A stretch of DNA of 64,000 bases, taken from positions 62,001-126,000 of the forward strand of contig CAJUSP010000004.1 in NCBI GenBank assembly GCA_910589165.1. Direction: 5' to 3'. Within the stretch, counting starts at the first letter, position 1. The number at the start of each line of letters is the position of its first letter. This stretch comes from an uncultured Adlercreutzia sp. Its GTDB lineage: Bacteria > Actinomycetota > Coriobacteriia > Coriobacteriales > Eggerthellaceae. The position numbers were made by a program, and so were the translations under genes. Positions 1 to 9,305 of the stretch are shown here, one piece after another. Under the pieces are notes generated by a model that made no database searches, was not told the origin of the DNA, and was given only the letters and a program-made list of their open reading frames with translations.

Positions 1-245
1 GCACTTTCGGCGATTTCGACGAGCAAGCCGACGGAGGGGTTGAGCGCCCCGTTCTCTATCCGAGCAATGGTGGACTGGGGCTTTCCGGCAAGCTCTGCCA
101 GCTGCTTCTGGCTCATGCCCAGCTCCCTGCGAAGATCCGTCAAGGCAGCGGCGATGTCGAGCCGCTCGGACTCTAGGGCATGGGCCGACGCGAACTCAGT
201 GCTTTCCGCACACCGTTCCGCAATGTATTCGTCAATGTAGGTCAT
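1..245 (-). CDS. XRE-family HTH regulator, antitoxin-like (partial, C-terminus outside window)
   Basis: The first 81 residues read from ATG at 245. The N-terminal stretch (MTYIDEYIAERC) is followed by a lambda-repressor-type helix-turn-helix at about residues 34-75, with the motif MSQKQLAELAGKPQSTIARI typical of HigA/HipB-like antitoxins and XRE repressors. An AAAGGAAG ribosome site lies just upstream of the ATG, which fixes the start. No toxin gene lies upstream (the next 200 bp are AT-rich and non-coding), so a partner, if any, would be downstream, beyond base 1. The fold is clear; the antitoxin role is inferred from the short N-terminus and HTH type. Confidence 0.8.
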   Translation of the reverse strand, partial: MTYIDEYIAERCAESTEFASAHALESERLDIAAALTDLRRELGMSQKQLAELAGKPQSTIARIENGALNPSVGLLVEIAES

Positions 246-265
246 GATGATCGCTTCCTTTCTGA

Positions 266-293
266 ATGATATGATAGCATATCGGCATAACAA
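266..293 (-). promoter_or_regulatory. Candidate sigma70 promoter of the XRE gene
   Basis: On the minus strand TTGTTA (288-293) and TATCAT (266-271) are separated by 16 bp, about 20 bp upstream of the XRE start. Assigned by eye only. Confidence 0.4.
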
Positions 294-342
294 GTAATAG
301 CTTATAAGCTTGTGCATTGGTGCTCGTCTATAGAGTAAGGAG

Positions 343-425
343 TTCGTTTTCTCGTATACTAAACATTCGTTTTTCCGTACATAATAAGTTCGTTTTCTCG
401 TAGCTAAAATATTCGTTTTTTGGTA
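343..425 (+). repeat. Four 14-bp direct repeats with exact 23-bp period
   Basis: Copies start at 343, 366, 389 and 412: TTCGTTTTCTCGTA, TTCGTTTTTCCGTA, TTCGTTTTCTCGTA and TTCGTTTTTTGGTA. The spacing is exactly 23 bp, slightly over two helical turns, so the copies would lie close to one face of the DNA. The array ends 36 bp before the ATPase start at 462 and lies between it and the divergent XRE gene. An iterated operator is the simplest reading; either neighbour could be the binding protein. Confidence 0.85.
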
Positions 426-461
426 TCATCCCTCATGAAAACGGGTGAATAGGAGGTGCTT

Positions 462-1769
462 ATGGGTAACGTGCTTGATGGAGTGGCGTCTCACTACCGA
501 CCGCGTATCGTCGATGACCAAATAAAACAGTATCTGTCACTTTTCGGTGCGATCGAAGTGTCGGGTACTAAATGGTGCGGAAAGACTTGGTCCGCCCTTG
601 CTCACGGGAAAAGCGTCATCTACGTAGACCGTAAGGAAAAGCTTCCTCTTGTTCAGGCCGATCCTGCATATGCTCTCGCGGGGGAGGTGCCGCATGTCAT
701 TGATGAGTGGCAGCGTGTGCCAGCGATCTGGGATACCGTACGCCATGCAGTAGATGAGTCGGCGGGGCGGAAGGGTCGTTGGATCCTCACTGGCTCTTCT
801 ACGCCCCTGCGTCCGGGCGAGCGGGGACACAGCGGCGCTGGCCGTATCGGCCGCATTCGCATGCATACCATGACCTTGCAGGAATCGGGGGATTCCTCTG
901 CGGGGGTGAGCCTCCGTAGTCTCTTCGAGCATCGCTTTGCCCCTGTTTCCGCGGCCAACGGGATCGAGCCCATGGCGGAACTCGTTTGTCGCGGTGGCTG
1001 GCCGGAGGAGACGTCGCAGACGGCTGATGCCGCCCAGATCGTGGTGCGTGGCTACCTCTCCCTCATTTTTGAAGAAGGCGTTCCGCGGTTTGGCGGCGAC
1101 AGCGAAATCAGTCGTCGAACTGCTCTCTCCCTTGCGCGTAATTTAGGGCAGTCTCCTACGCAGAAAACCATCGCACGAGATGTGTTCTCTCTTCTCCCTG
1201 AAGAGGATCCTACGGAATCTCAGCTCAAGACCGTGGCGTCCCACCTCACTATCCTCAAGAGACTCTATATGATAGATGAGGTGCCGGGCTGGGCCCCCGC
1301 ATCGCGATCGCCTCTTCGCATGCGCACCAAGCCGAAGCTGTATTTTGCTGATCCTTCCATGGCTGTTGGCCTTCTCGGCTTGTCCTCCGAGGCGCTTCTT
1401 GATGATTGGCAGACCCTCGGCCTCGCTTTCGAGAATTTGGTTATGAGGGATTTGGATGTATATGCGCGGGCGCTTCCCTCCGTCGGGCATACCCCCCTGC
1501 ACTACTATCACGACGATTCTGGCCTTGAGGTTGACGCCATCATCGAGAAGGCCGACGGAAACTGGGCGGCCATTGAGATTAAGCTGAGTCAGGACAAAGT
1601 GGACAAGGCGGCCAAGAATTTGCTGCGACTTGAGCGAAAGCTCCAAAACGACAAGCGCGGCTACACTCCGCCGCCGACGTTTCTCGCCGTTGTTACGGGG
1701 ATGGGGGATGTGGCTTATCGACGTCCAGACGGCATCTATGTCGTGCCGATCCGCGCCTTGGGGGCCTAG
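462..1769 (+). CDS. DUF4143-type AAA ATPase
   Basis: A 435-aa protein of the AAA ATPase plus DUF4143 family common in gut bacteria. Visible are a P-loop (GTKWCGKTWS, about residues 33-42), a Walker B region (PHVIDEWQ), a sensor-like ILTGSST, and a C-terminal PD-(D/E)xK-like signature in which EVDAII is followed by AAIEIKLS. The ATG at 462 is chosen because AGGAGGT lies at 451-457; a GTG six bases earlier would overlap that site. Family members have no settled biochemical role; the C-terminal fold is nuclease-like, but some lineages appear regulatory. The gene has a dedicated four-copy repeat upstream, as does its distant homologue at 49672, which suggests autoregulation. It stands alone as a transcription unit. 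Confidence 0.85.
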   Translation: MGNVLDGVASHYRPRIVDDQIKQYLSLFGAIEVSGTKWCGKTWSALAHGKSVIYVDRKEKLPLVQADPAYALAGEVPHVIDEWQRVPAIWDTVRHAVDESAGRKGRWILTGSSTPLRPGERGHSGAGRIGRIRMHTMTLQESGDSSAGVSLRSLFEHRFAPVSAANGIEPMAELVCRGGWPEETSQTADAAQIVVRGYLSLIFEEGVPRFGGDSEISRRTALSLARNLGQSPTQKTIARDVFSLLPEEDPTESQLKTVASHLTILKRLYMIDEVPGWAPASRSPLRMRTKPKLYFADPSMAVGLLGLSSEALLDDWQTLGLAFENLVMRDLDVYARALPSVGHTPLHYYHDDSGLEVDAIIEKADGNWAAIEIKLSQDKVDKAAKNLLRLERKLQNDKRGYTPPPTFLAVVTGMGDVAYRRPDGIYVVPIRALGA

Positions 1770-1803
1770 AAGGGAACGCTGCAATCAACGTTTTCGAAAA
1801 TCT

Positions 1804-1833
1804 TTGAACCGTTTTGGGCTCGGAGGGTATTTA
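1804..1833 (+). promoter_or_regulatory. Candidate promoter of the surface-protein gene
   Basis: TTGAAC (1804-1809) and TATTTA (1828-1833), 18 bp apart, precede the GTG at 1894 in a 124-bp gap. The -10 match is modest. Confidence 0.3.
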
Positions 1834-1893
1834 CACCTCGTTAGTCGTACTGTCTTTAGACGCGCGAAGGCGCTTTGAGCGGGGTGAATTCTC

Positions 1894-4800
1894 GTGGGAC
1901 ACGAGCGGATTGAGAAGAGGTGGAGTGCGCTCGATCGGCGAAAGCGCAAAAAGTTTTCGAAGAGTATTCGGCGTCTAGCGAAAGCGATGCTCGCCGCCGC
2001 GCTCGCCTGCTCGTTGATGCCCGCAATTCCGGTTGTGCTGTCGACGGAAGAGGCGGAAGCGCTAACGGGGACAACGAACTACTCGACTATGTTTTCTATG
2101 GCGAACCGGTGGGGGACGCCGGGAAAGATAGAAGGAAATACTCTTGAGGCAGCGTCTTCGACGGGCTATGTGAGTGACGCAGCTTCGGGAAGCAAGAGAT
2201 CATCTGCGGCTTTTATTACAAAATCACCCGTCTCGCTGCGGTGCAATTGGAATGTCAATGCGACGGTTCAATTTGTCGATTTCAGTCCCCATTCAAGTAA
2301 TACGATGCTAGAAATGAATTATATTTTCGGGCTGATGAAGGGACCTGATGGAGCCAGCCTTAATGGTGTTTCGATTTCAGCTGCCCAAAATTGGAGAGCA
2401 AGTACTAAATCGACCGTGTCATTCATGGGTGTTAAGGATATAGTCGCATCACAAGGAACGATGAGGGAAGCAACGCAAGTGAATATTGCCACCTCTGCCT
2501 CTCACAACGTTACTTTTGCTTATGCGGCTACTGCCGACGTAGCGTCAATGACTGTTGGATCATCGAAGGTGTCTTGGACGAACGTTAGGGCGGATCTGGG
2601 AGGTAGAACTGACGCTTATCTTGCTTTGATGGGTACGCTTACGGGCTATGGTACATCCGCGAATGCTGTTGTACTTAATCAGCAATCTGTGAGGATCACT
2701 TTTCAGTCTATGTCCCTGCCGAACCTCAATCCCGCGATACGCAGCGTTCAAGTGTACGACGAGAACGGGAACCTCGTTTCTCAAACTGGCTTCGTTCAGC
2801 CGAACCAAAAAGTACGTGTTGTTTGTAAGGTTTACAACAACAATGCCAGCTCAAATGGTGAGCAGTTCGATATGCACTTTCTGATGGATTCAGTCTATAC
2901 GAAAAACCTCTCACCCCTCGCGGATAGTGCAGCAAATCCAATCAAAGTGAACGGGGTGCGCAAAACAGGCGCATCTCTGACTGGGGTGGACTCAGCTACG
3001 GGAAAGACGGGTGTGCCGTTCGTCCTCAAGGGCACGAACAACGTGAACAGCACCGCCGACGATACTACTATTGAGTATTGGGCTACGGTCAACCAGTCGA
3101 ATGGGGCTGCGGTGACCGTGGGGCAGACCGTGGTGGACGATATGTTCGGCGGAACAGCATCGCTGCATAGGACGTTGCTTGAGGTCAAACCCATCACGCC
3201 GGCTCCAGGCAATCCCGATCCGGATAATCCGCCTGCGGGGGCGGGGACGCAGTATCACTACCTTCGCTATCCCGCGGCTAATGCCAACGGGTGGAACAAC
3301 GAGCCTGTTTCCGTGCGGTTTTATCCGGGTGCGGTGACTTCGGGTGGGTTCTCGCAGATGACGGTGACGGCCAATGGGGCGGCGCTTCCCGAGGCGACGC
3401 TTTCGGCCACTAACCCCACCTGGACGCGCTTGGCGGACACGGCCAACTACGCGCTCACGCTGAAAGGGTCGGATCCGGCGACGGGTATCGCCTCGCAGAC
3501 GGCGTCGGAGACGGTGAGGATCGATACGTCGCCGCCGACGCTCTCCTTCGATGCCGACACCGGGGTGCTGACGGTGAGCGACGTGCCTACGGACAGCTCG
3601 AAGGCCACCTCCGGCGTGTGGAAGCTGTACCGCACGAGCGGCACGACCCGGGCCGGGGAGACGCTGGTGCAGACCTACGGCCTTACGAACGGCGTGGGCG
3701 CGGCCACCCAAACCCAGGCCAATCTTTCCAACGGCACCTACGTGGCCGAGGATGCGGCGGGCAACCGCAGCGCGCCCTTGCGGGTGTCGGCGGTGCAGCC
3801 GCCCTCGGCGGAGCGTCCGCCGGAGAGCTTGCCGGGTGGGGAGAAGGATCCGGTGGGGCCGGTTTTGGGCGATGATGACCCGGTGCCCGAACCGGAATTC
3901 ACGGACGGCGACGACGGGACGACCTATGCCGTCATCAACGAGACGGTGACCCAGGTGGCCCAGCCCGACGGCAGCCTGTTCGGCGGCGATTTCGATGCGG
4001 CTGACGCCGAGGCCCTGATGGACTACCGCTACGCCTTCTCTACGGCGGTGGCCGGCGGTCTTACGCAGACGACGGAGCTTTTGGCCGCCGACGGGTCGGC
4101 GCTGGCGGGCGGCTCGCTGCCCACGACCAAGGCCGGGTCGTGCCTCGTGCGGCGCGTGGTGACCGATGCCCAGGGGAACACCACCACGGTGAACCTTACC
4201 TACCGGCTTGTGGACCCGGTGTTCCCACAGGTGTTCCCAGGCGGCTCGGGCACCGACCCCGAGGGACCCGATGAGCCAACGGGCGGCAACCCCGGCGGCC
4301 CGGGCGCGCCGACCGACCCGGACGACCCTGCGGCTCCCGAGCCCGTGCAGCCCGACGGTGAGCCCACGGTGGACCCGGACGGCACCCAGCACGCGCGGGT
4401 GTCGTTGGAGGTGACCGAGGGAACGTCGGCCGGCCTCCTGACCGAACCTGGCGCCCTGGCGCTGTTGACGCGGCACTACACGCCGGCCAACGCCGATGGC
4501 ACGGCACCCTCAGTGGAGCTGGTTTCCATGGCGAGCTTGCCCGATGAGGCGGTCACTTCGCGCATCGACCTTTCCCAGCCGGGGGACTATCGCCTGGTCT
4601 ACCGGCTGTCGGATGCGGATGGCAACACAACCACGGCGACGCTGACCTATCACTTGGTGGCATCGAAGGCGCCGTGGGTGGTGCCCGAACCGGAAGACGG
4701 CGAGCCCGCGCCCACCACGCCGCCGCTCGTTCCTGTGGAGCCGACCTATGTGGATGGTGCCGGGCATCACCACGCGGTGGTGGACGACGCGCTGACCGAG

Positions 4801-6093
4801 TCCGTGGAGCCGGGCGCGGTGCTGGGTGCGGCTGAGGTGCGGGCGCTCGTGGAGGGCCGCTACGCCTTCCTTTCCGCTATCGCCGATGAAGATGCCGCCT
4901 TTGAGGGTATGGCCATCAGCGATGCTTCGGGCAAAACCGTGGCCTCCATCGACAAGAGCCTGCCGGCAACCTACACCGTGCGCTATAAGGTGGCCGATGC
5001 CGAGGGCAACACGACCTTGCTGCGCCTGCGCTACACCCTGGTGGACGAGAGCAAGCCCACGCCGGACGACCCGCCCGGGCCGAGCGAGCCCGATACGCCG
5101 CCCGCGCCCGACAAGCCGGTGCCGGACGAGCCGACGGTGCCCGGGCCTCCCACGGTGACGGTGGTAGATCCCGACGCCCCGGGTCCTGTGCGCCCGCTGA
5201 CTCCTACGAGCACCACACGTGACGAGGCGGGGCTCCAGCACAGCGTCATCGAGGACACCATTATCGTGGGCACGCGGAACGCCGTCATGAAGCCGACGGA
5301 CTTCGCCGCGCTGTTCGCCAAGCGCTACGCGGTGGCCTCTACGCTGCCCGACGGGGAAGTGCGGGCCGGGGCCGTGGCCCTGTTCGACGACGAGGGCGTG
5401 CCTATCGCCTCGGTGGATCGGTCGCAGGCTGGCGTGTACCACGCCGAGCAGCTGTACACCGACTCGGCCGGCAACACCACGCTTCTGAGGGTGGTCTACG
5501 AGGTGCGCGACGAGTACGTGAAGACCGATCTGCCCGCTTCCGGCTCCAACGATACGGGGTCGGGCGGCGGCGGTGCCGGGTCGGCCAGCCGCGCCGGCGA
5601 GACCGACGCAACCCGGGTTCTGCACGAGCTGGCCCAGACGAGCGACTGGCTGGGCGGCTGCCCGCTGCACCCGCTGTTTGTGCTGCTTATGGTGCTAGCC
5701 TCGGCCTACGGCCTCATGAAGCTGCGGCTCGAGGGGCTCGCGCGCCGCCGTCTGCTTCGCACTCGGCACGAGGCTGCGGCCGCCATGCGCTCGCCGGCAG
5801 GGACGCTGGTCGCGCTCACCTGGTCGTTCAACCCCGCCGACCTGGCCTACGAGGTGTCGTGGCCCGGTTCCGCCTCACTGGCCTCCGAGCCCGATAAGGC
5901 TCGCACCCTCGGGTGGGGCGACGGCCTGCTGTTCCTGCTGGTGACAGCGGCGGCTCTCGTGATCGCCGCGAACGGCCTGTGTCCCTTCGACTGGCTGTGG
6001 GCCGGCGCGGTTGCCCTGGTGTGCGCCTTCTGGCTGGTGCTCCTCGCTCGCAAGATTCGTGCCACCAACCGCAAGCTGAGCGACCGCGCCTAG
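1894..6093 (+). CDS. Large repeat-containing cell-surface protein with C-terminal membrane anchor
   Basis: A 1,399-aa exported protein. After a basic N-terminus (KRRKRKKFSKSIRRLAK region) comes a hydrophobic signal segment ending near AEA, about residue 57. Residues about 60-280 are beta-rich and look like an L-type lectin fold, followed by CARDB/Ig-like modules to about 640. Four related modules of about 100 aa then begin near residues 674, 828, 953 and 1109; each contains Y-A or H-A/S-V openings, a repeated (R/K)YAFxS or related block, and a closing GNTTxxxLxY motif, and they are separated by Pro/Asp/Glu linkers. The end has hydrophobic segments near 1255-1278 and 1347-1390 rather than an LPxTG signal. 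The GTG start is the only one giving a full signal peptide. The 5-prime third is clearly AT-richer than the rest. Adhesin or scaffold role is inferred. Confidence 0.8.
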   Translation: MGHERIEKRWSALDRRKRKKFSKSIRRLAKAMLAAALACSLMPAIPVVLSTEEAEALTGTTNYSTMFSMANRWGTPGKIEGNTLEAASSTGYVSDAASGSKRSSAAFITKSPVSLRCNWNVNATVQFVDFSPHSSNTMLEMNYIFGLMKGPDGASLNGVSISAAQNWRASTKSTVSFMGVKDIVASQGTMREATQVNIATSASHNVTFAYAATADVASMTVGSSKVSWTNVRADLGGRTDAYLALMGTLTGYGTSANAVVLNQQSVRITFQSMSLPNLNPAIRSVQVYDENGNLVSQTGFVQPNQKVRVVCKVYNNNASSNGEQFDMHFLMDSVYTKNLSPLADSAANPIKVNGVRKTGASLTGVDSATGKTGVPFVLKGTNNVNSTADDTTIEYWATVNQSNGAAVTVGQTVVDDMFGGTASLHRTLLEVKPITPAPGNPDPDNPPAGAGTQYHYLRYPAANANGWNNEPVSVRFYPGAVTSGGFSQMTVTANGAALPEATLSATNPTWTRLADTANYALTLKGSDPATGIASQTASETVRIDTSPPTLSFDADTGVLTVSDVPTDSSKATSGVWKLYRTSGTTRAGETLVQTYGLTNGVGAATQTQANLSNGTYVAEDAAGNRSAPLRVSAVQPPSAERPPESLPGGEKDPVGPVLGDDDPVPEPEFTDGDDGTTYAVINETVTQVAQPDGSLFGGDFDAADAEALMDYRYAFSTAVAGGLTQTTELLAADGSALAGGSLPTTKAGSCLVRRVVTDAQGNTTTVNLTYRLVDPVFPQVFPGGSGTDPEGPDEPTGGNPGGPGAPTDPDDPAAPEPVQPDGEPTVDPDGTQHARVSLEVTEGTSAGLLTEPGALALLTRHYTPANADGTAPSVELVSMASLPDEAVTSRIDLSQPGDYRLVYRLSDADGNTTTATLTYHLVASKAPWVVPEPEDGEPAPTTPPLVPVEPTYVDGAGHHHAVVDDALTESVEPGAVLGAAEVRALVEGRYAFLSAIADEDAAFEGMAISDASGKTVASIDKSLPATYTVRYKVADAEGNTTLLRLRYTLVDESKPTPDDPPGPSEPDTPPAPDKPVPDEPTVPGPPTVTVVDPDAPGPVRPLTPTSTTRDEAGLQHSVIEDTIIVGTRNAVMKPTDFAALFAKRYAVASTLPDGEVRAGAVALFDDEGVPIASVDRSQAGVYHAEQLYTDSAGNTTLLRVVYEVRDEYVKTDLPASGSNDTGSGGGGAGSASRAGETDATRVLHELAQTSDWLGGCPLHPLFVLLMVLASAYGLMKLRLEGLARRRLLRTRHEAAAAMRSPAGTLVALTWSFNPADLAYEVSWPGSASLASEPDKARTLGWGDGLLFLLVTAAALVIAANGLCPFDWLWAGAVALVCAFWLVLLARKIRATNRKLSDRA

Positions 6094-6117
6094 GGCGTGC
6101 GAAATCCCAACAAACGA

Positions 6118-6154
6118 AAGGCGGCCGCGCCCTGGCGAGGGGCGCGGCCGCCTT
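6118..6154. terminator. Strong hairpin between convergent genes
   Basis: Perfect 14-bp stem (6118-6131 with 6141-6154, AAGGCGGCCGCGCC and complement) and a 9-nt loop, lying between the stop codons at 6093 (+) and 6194 (-). It probably terminates both transcripts. Confidence 0.8.
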
Positions 6155-6193
6155 GGCTTCTTCGGGCCTTTGGTTCGGGTAAGGCCCTATCTC

Positions 6194-7765
6194 CTAGTGG
6201 TCGTTCATGTTGAAGGCGTTCTTCATCTCCACGGTGCGCTGATCCAGAACGCTGCCCAGCACGGCCTGGGTCTGGGTCTGTACCTTGTCGACGAGGGCCT
6301 GGTTCGCGGCGGCCAGGGTGGAAAGCACCTGGGCGTCGTCCATGTTGTCCAGGTCGGCCTTGCCCTCCTTCGCCAGCTTGGCGAGGGCGGCGTCGGTGTC
6401 GTGCAGCGACTGGTAGCCCTGGGCCATGGTGTTCAGGCGATAGGCCTGAATGGCCTCGTAGCTCTCGAAGAACTGCGGGTCGCCGAGGCCAGCGATGAGG
6501 CGGTTATTCCAGTAGAGGCTGTCGGTGGTTACCTTCGTGGGCGTGTCCAGGTAGGCGGGCATGGCCTTCACGTTCGCGTACATGGCCACGGCGGTGTTGA
6601 AGGGGCCCGACGCCGGCGCGAACCAATGCACGCCGCGCAGGGCCTTAGGCGCGTTCGGGCGGATGCACAGGATGGAGCACTCGCTCGTGCGGTCGATGCC
6701 GACGAAGCGGTACTGGTGCCGCGTGGCGGCCGTACCCTTGGTGCCGTAGCAGTCGTATTCCGTGCCGTCGTAGGTGGTGGCCAGCCAATCCTTCACATCG
6801 GAGGCCGACAGCTTCTTGTCGGGACGCATGGCCCAGGGAATGTCGAGGCTTTCCGGGCCGAACTCGGGCGCGGGGCCCTGGAAGCGCGGGTCGGAAGGCG
6901 TCAGGCGGCTGCACAGGTACCACTTGCGCGGGGCGTTGTACAGCTGATCGAGCCAGGTGTAGGTGGAAAACGCGATGCGGGCGTTGAAGTAGCGCGGCAG
7001 GCCCTGCACCATTTCAGTGGGCTCGCCGTCGGCGGCGGGCATGTCCATGAGCAGGTCGTGGTCGCGGATCCACTCGGCCAGGTCGGCGCTGCACATGTAG
7101 TCGCGCTGCTCGCCCAAGGCGTCGGCCAGGTCGAAATGATCGATGCCCTGGCGGTTCGGCTGCACCACGTAGCAGTCGTCGGGTACGCGGCGGGCGATCC
7201 AATGGTGGCCGCCGATGTTCTCCCAGTACCACACCTCGTGCTCGTCGCCGAAGGCCACGCCGTTGGTCTCGTAGGTGCCGTACTGTTCAACGAGCATGCC
7301 CAGGCGCGTCACGCCCTCGCGGGCCGTTTTGATGTAGGGCAGCGTGATGGTGGGCAGGTTCTCCTCGCCGATGCCGCCGGGAACCTCCGGCTGATAGCCG
7401 GGCTCGCCGGGCGTGCCCTGGGCGGGCTGGTACACCACGAGCGGGTCGGCCCCCAGTACGCGGGCGTTGGCCGAGATGGTCTCGGTGGCCGACATGGACA
7501 CGTTCGCCGCGTTGATGCCGGTTTCGGCCCACACGCCGTTTGCGGGGTTGGCGTTGGGGGTGCAGGTGTAGCGCAGGGGGTTATCGGGCAGCTCGATGGT
7601 CAGGTGGCTGGCCACGCCGGTGTAGGTGCGCGGCTGGTCTTCCGGGTTCACCACGATGAGCTTCTTCGGGTCGAAGGAGAAGTCCTCGCCGTCCTCGTTG
7701 CGGGCCACGATGGTGGACCCGTCGTTGGTGGCCAAACGGCCGACGAGCAGGGTTGTGCAAGCCAT
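6194..7765 (-). CDS. C69 family dipeptidase (Ntn hydrolase)
   Basis: A 523-aa peptidase of family C69 (PepD type), which cleaves dipeptides with an N-terminal cysteine nucleophile. The start is placed at 7765 because the sequence then begins MACTTLLVG, putting Cys3 where the nucleophile of this family sits, followed by the typical NDGSTIVARNED block; AAGGAGG lies just upstream. Longer readings into 7924 would add an unrelated Arg/Pro-rich tail. The protein has no signal peptide, so it is probably cytoplasmic and used in peptide catabolism. It is transcribed alone, 168 bp downstream of the MFS gene, with a hairpin in the gap. Confidence 0.9.
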   Translation of the reverse strand: MACTTLLVGRLATNDGSTIVARNEDGEDFSFDPKKLIVVNPEDQPRTYTGVASHLTIELPDNPLRYTCTPNANPANGVWAETGINAANVSMSATETISANARVLGADPLVVYQPAQGTPGEPGYQPEVPGGIGEENLPTITLPYIKTAREGVTRLGMLVEQYGTYETNGVAFGDEHEVWYWENIGGHHWIARRVPDDCYVVQPNRQGIDHFDLADALGEQRDYMCSADLAEWIRDHDLLMDMPAADGEPTEMVQGLPRYFNARIAFSTYTWLDQLYNAPRKWYLCSRLTPSDPRFQGPAPEFGPESLDIPWAMRPDKKLSASDVKDWLATTYDGTEYDCYGTKGTAATRHQYRFVGIDRTSECSILCIRPNAPKALRGVHWFAPASGPFNTAVAMYANVKAMPAYLDTPTKVTTDSLYWNNRLIAGLGDPQFFESYEAIQAYRLNTMAQGYQSLHDTDAALAKLAKEGKADLDNMDDAQVLSTLAAANQALVDKVQTQTQAVLGSVLDQRTVEMKNAFNMNDH

Positions 7766-7869
7766 AAAGGGCCTCCTTTTCGGATGGCCGCACGGCGCGC
7801 AAAGACGCAGGCCCGTCGAGCGGCAGGTTGCTAACCCCTTCGGTATACGCTGATCGCGGCCGCGGCGGG

Positions 7870-7918
7870 GGCGGCTTCCCCCGTTTGTAAACAAGCCGGG
7901 GGAGAACGGGAAGCCGCC
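7870..7918 (-). terminator. Hairpin downstream of the MFS gene
   Basis: GGCGGCTTCCC (7870-7880) pairs with GGGAAGCCGCC (7908-7918), and three more pairs form after a 2-nt bulge. It follows the MFS stop on the minus strand. No U-tract, so it may be a weak or factor-assisted terminator. Confidence 0.5.
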
Positions 7919-7933
7919 GGCCATCAGGGCGCC

Positions 7934-9268
7934 CTAGTCGCAGCAGCGGTCGTTCAGGGGAACCGGGGCGGGAAAGGGGCGTTCGGCGTCGCCGAGGTCC
8001 TTCAGGCTGTGGGCGTTCAAGGCCCACACGGTGACGGCCATCCAGCAGGCGATGAGCGCGATGCCGGCCACGGCGGGGCCGAAGGCCTCGGTGACGGCGG
8101 AGGCGGCGAACACGGCCACGGGCGCGGCTACCAGCATGAGCGAGTTCTGGGTGCCCAGCGCCGCCCCGCGATTCTCGGCGGGAATGCGGTCGAAGACGAA
8201 GAAGCCCATGAGCGCCGAGGCAGGGCCGGCGGACAGGCCCAGCAGCACGGCGCCGGCCACCATGACGGGGAAATCGGGCAAAAGGCCCAGGGTGAGCAGG
8301 CCTGCGGCCATGCCGGCCAGCGACAGGGTGAACCAGGTGCGACGGCGCAGCTTGTGGGCCGTGGCCGAGTACAAAAGCGAGCTGACGAGCATGCCGGCGG
8401 ACATGGCGGACAGCACGAAGCCGAGCAATTCGGGCTGGCCCAGGTTGGTGAAGTGCACTGGCAGCACGAGGCCCTGGAACGACCCCATGATCATGACGAT
8501 GCCGAAGGTGAGCAGCATGCTGGCGCGCAGCAGGGCGTCGCTTTTGAACAGCACGCGTACGCCGGATTTCAGGGAGCCCACCGCGTCGCGCACGAGGCCG
8601 CGGGAGGCGGCGGCCTTCTTCTCAGCGGTATCGCTCGCGCTCGTGCGGCCGATGGAGCGGGGCAGCGTGAAGGTCACCAGCGCGGCAGCGAAGGACATGG
8701 CGGCGGTGAACCACAGCGCGCTCGCGTTGCCGATGACGGCCATGAGGAAGGCGGCCAGCGCCGGGCCCGCGATGACGGTGAGCGAGTCGAGGGACTGGGT
8801 GAGGCCCATGAACTTCTGCAGGCTCTTGCCGTCGCGCTCGCAGACGGCGGGCAGCAGCGCGTCGCGGGCGGTCATGCCCGGGATATCGCCGATGGCGCCG
8901 ATAAGGCCGAGCACGACGAACCAGCTGAAGTTGAGGCCCCAGATCATGTCCACCACGGGCAGCATCGCCACGGAGGCGGCGGACATGATGTCGGAGACGA
9001 TGGACACGTTGCGGCGGTTGAGGCGGTCGATGAGCGCGCCGCCAACAAGACCGATGATCATCTGGGGCGCAGCGCAGATGAGGGCGAGCGTGCCGGCGGC
9101 CAGCGGGTCACCCGTGGTGGCGAGCAGGATAAGCGGCAGGATGACGCCGGCCACGGAGTTGCCCAGAAGCGACAGGGCGCAGGACAACAGGTAGCGCGGG
9201 GCTACCGGCGCGCCGATGTGGAGTGGGCGCGGCGCGGGGGCGGTCGGTTCGGTGCGGTTGGGGGCCAT
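7934..9268 (-). CDS. MFS transporter, multidrug-efflux-like
   Basis: A 444-aa major facilitator protein with about 12 membrane helices. The segment GGALIDRLNRRNVSIVSD has the loop 2-3 signature of the family, and the overall pattern (short polar N-terminus, helix 1 LLSCALSLLGNSVAGVILPL) is that of the MFS_3/enterobactin-exporter-like and drug-efflux groups. ATG at 9268 is preceded by GAAAGGAAG. The MerR gene lies immediately upstream on the same strand, and the gap holds an Mta/BmrR-like operator, so the exporter is probably induced when the MerR protein binds a toxic ligand. Substrate unknown. Confidence 0.85.
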   Translation of the reverse strand: MAPNRTEPTAPAPRPLHIGAPVAPRYLLSCALSLLGNSVAGVILPLILLATTGDPLAAGTLALICAAPQMIIGLVGGALIDRLNRRNVSIVSDIMSAASVAMLPVVDMIWGLNFSWFVVLGLIGAIGDIPGMTARDALLPAVCERDGKSLQKFMGLTQSLDSLTVIAGPALAAFLMAVIGNASALWFTAAMSFAAALVTFTLPRSIGRTSASDTAEKKAAASRGLVRDAVGSLKSGVRVLFKSDALLRASMLLTFGIVMIMGSFQGLVLPVHFTNLGQPELLGFVLSAMSAGMLVSSLLYSATAHKLRRRTWFTLSLAGMAAGLLTLGLLPDFPVMVAGAVLLGLSAGPASALMGFFVFDRIPAENRGAALGTQNSLMLVAAPVAVFAASAVTEAFGPAVAGIALIACWMAVTVWALNAHSLKDLGDAERPFPAPVPLNDRCCD

Positions 9269-9305
9269 GGGCCTTCCTTTCTCGAAGCGTTTCGTGCGGG
9301 AAGGC

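Noticed and set aside
343..425. CRISPR-like array
   Set aside because: Copies are 14 bp with only 9-bp gaps; this is an operator-like array, with no cas genes in the window.
2992..4476. Long antisense reading frame of nearly 500 codons opposite the surface-protein gene
   Set aside because: High GC keeps the complementary frame open; the product is Arg/Gly/His-rich with no domain, and the plus-strand gene has clear modules.
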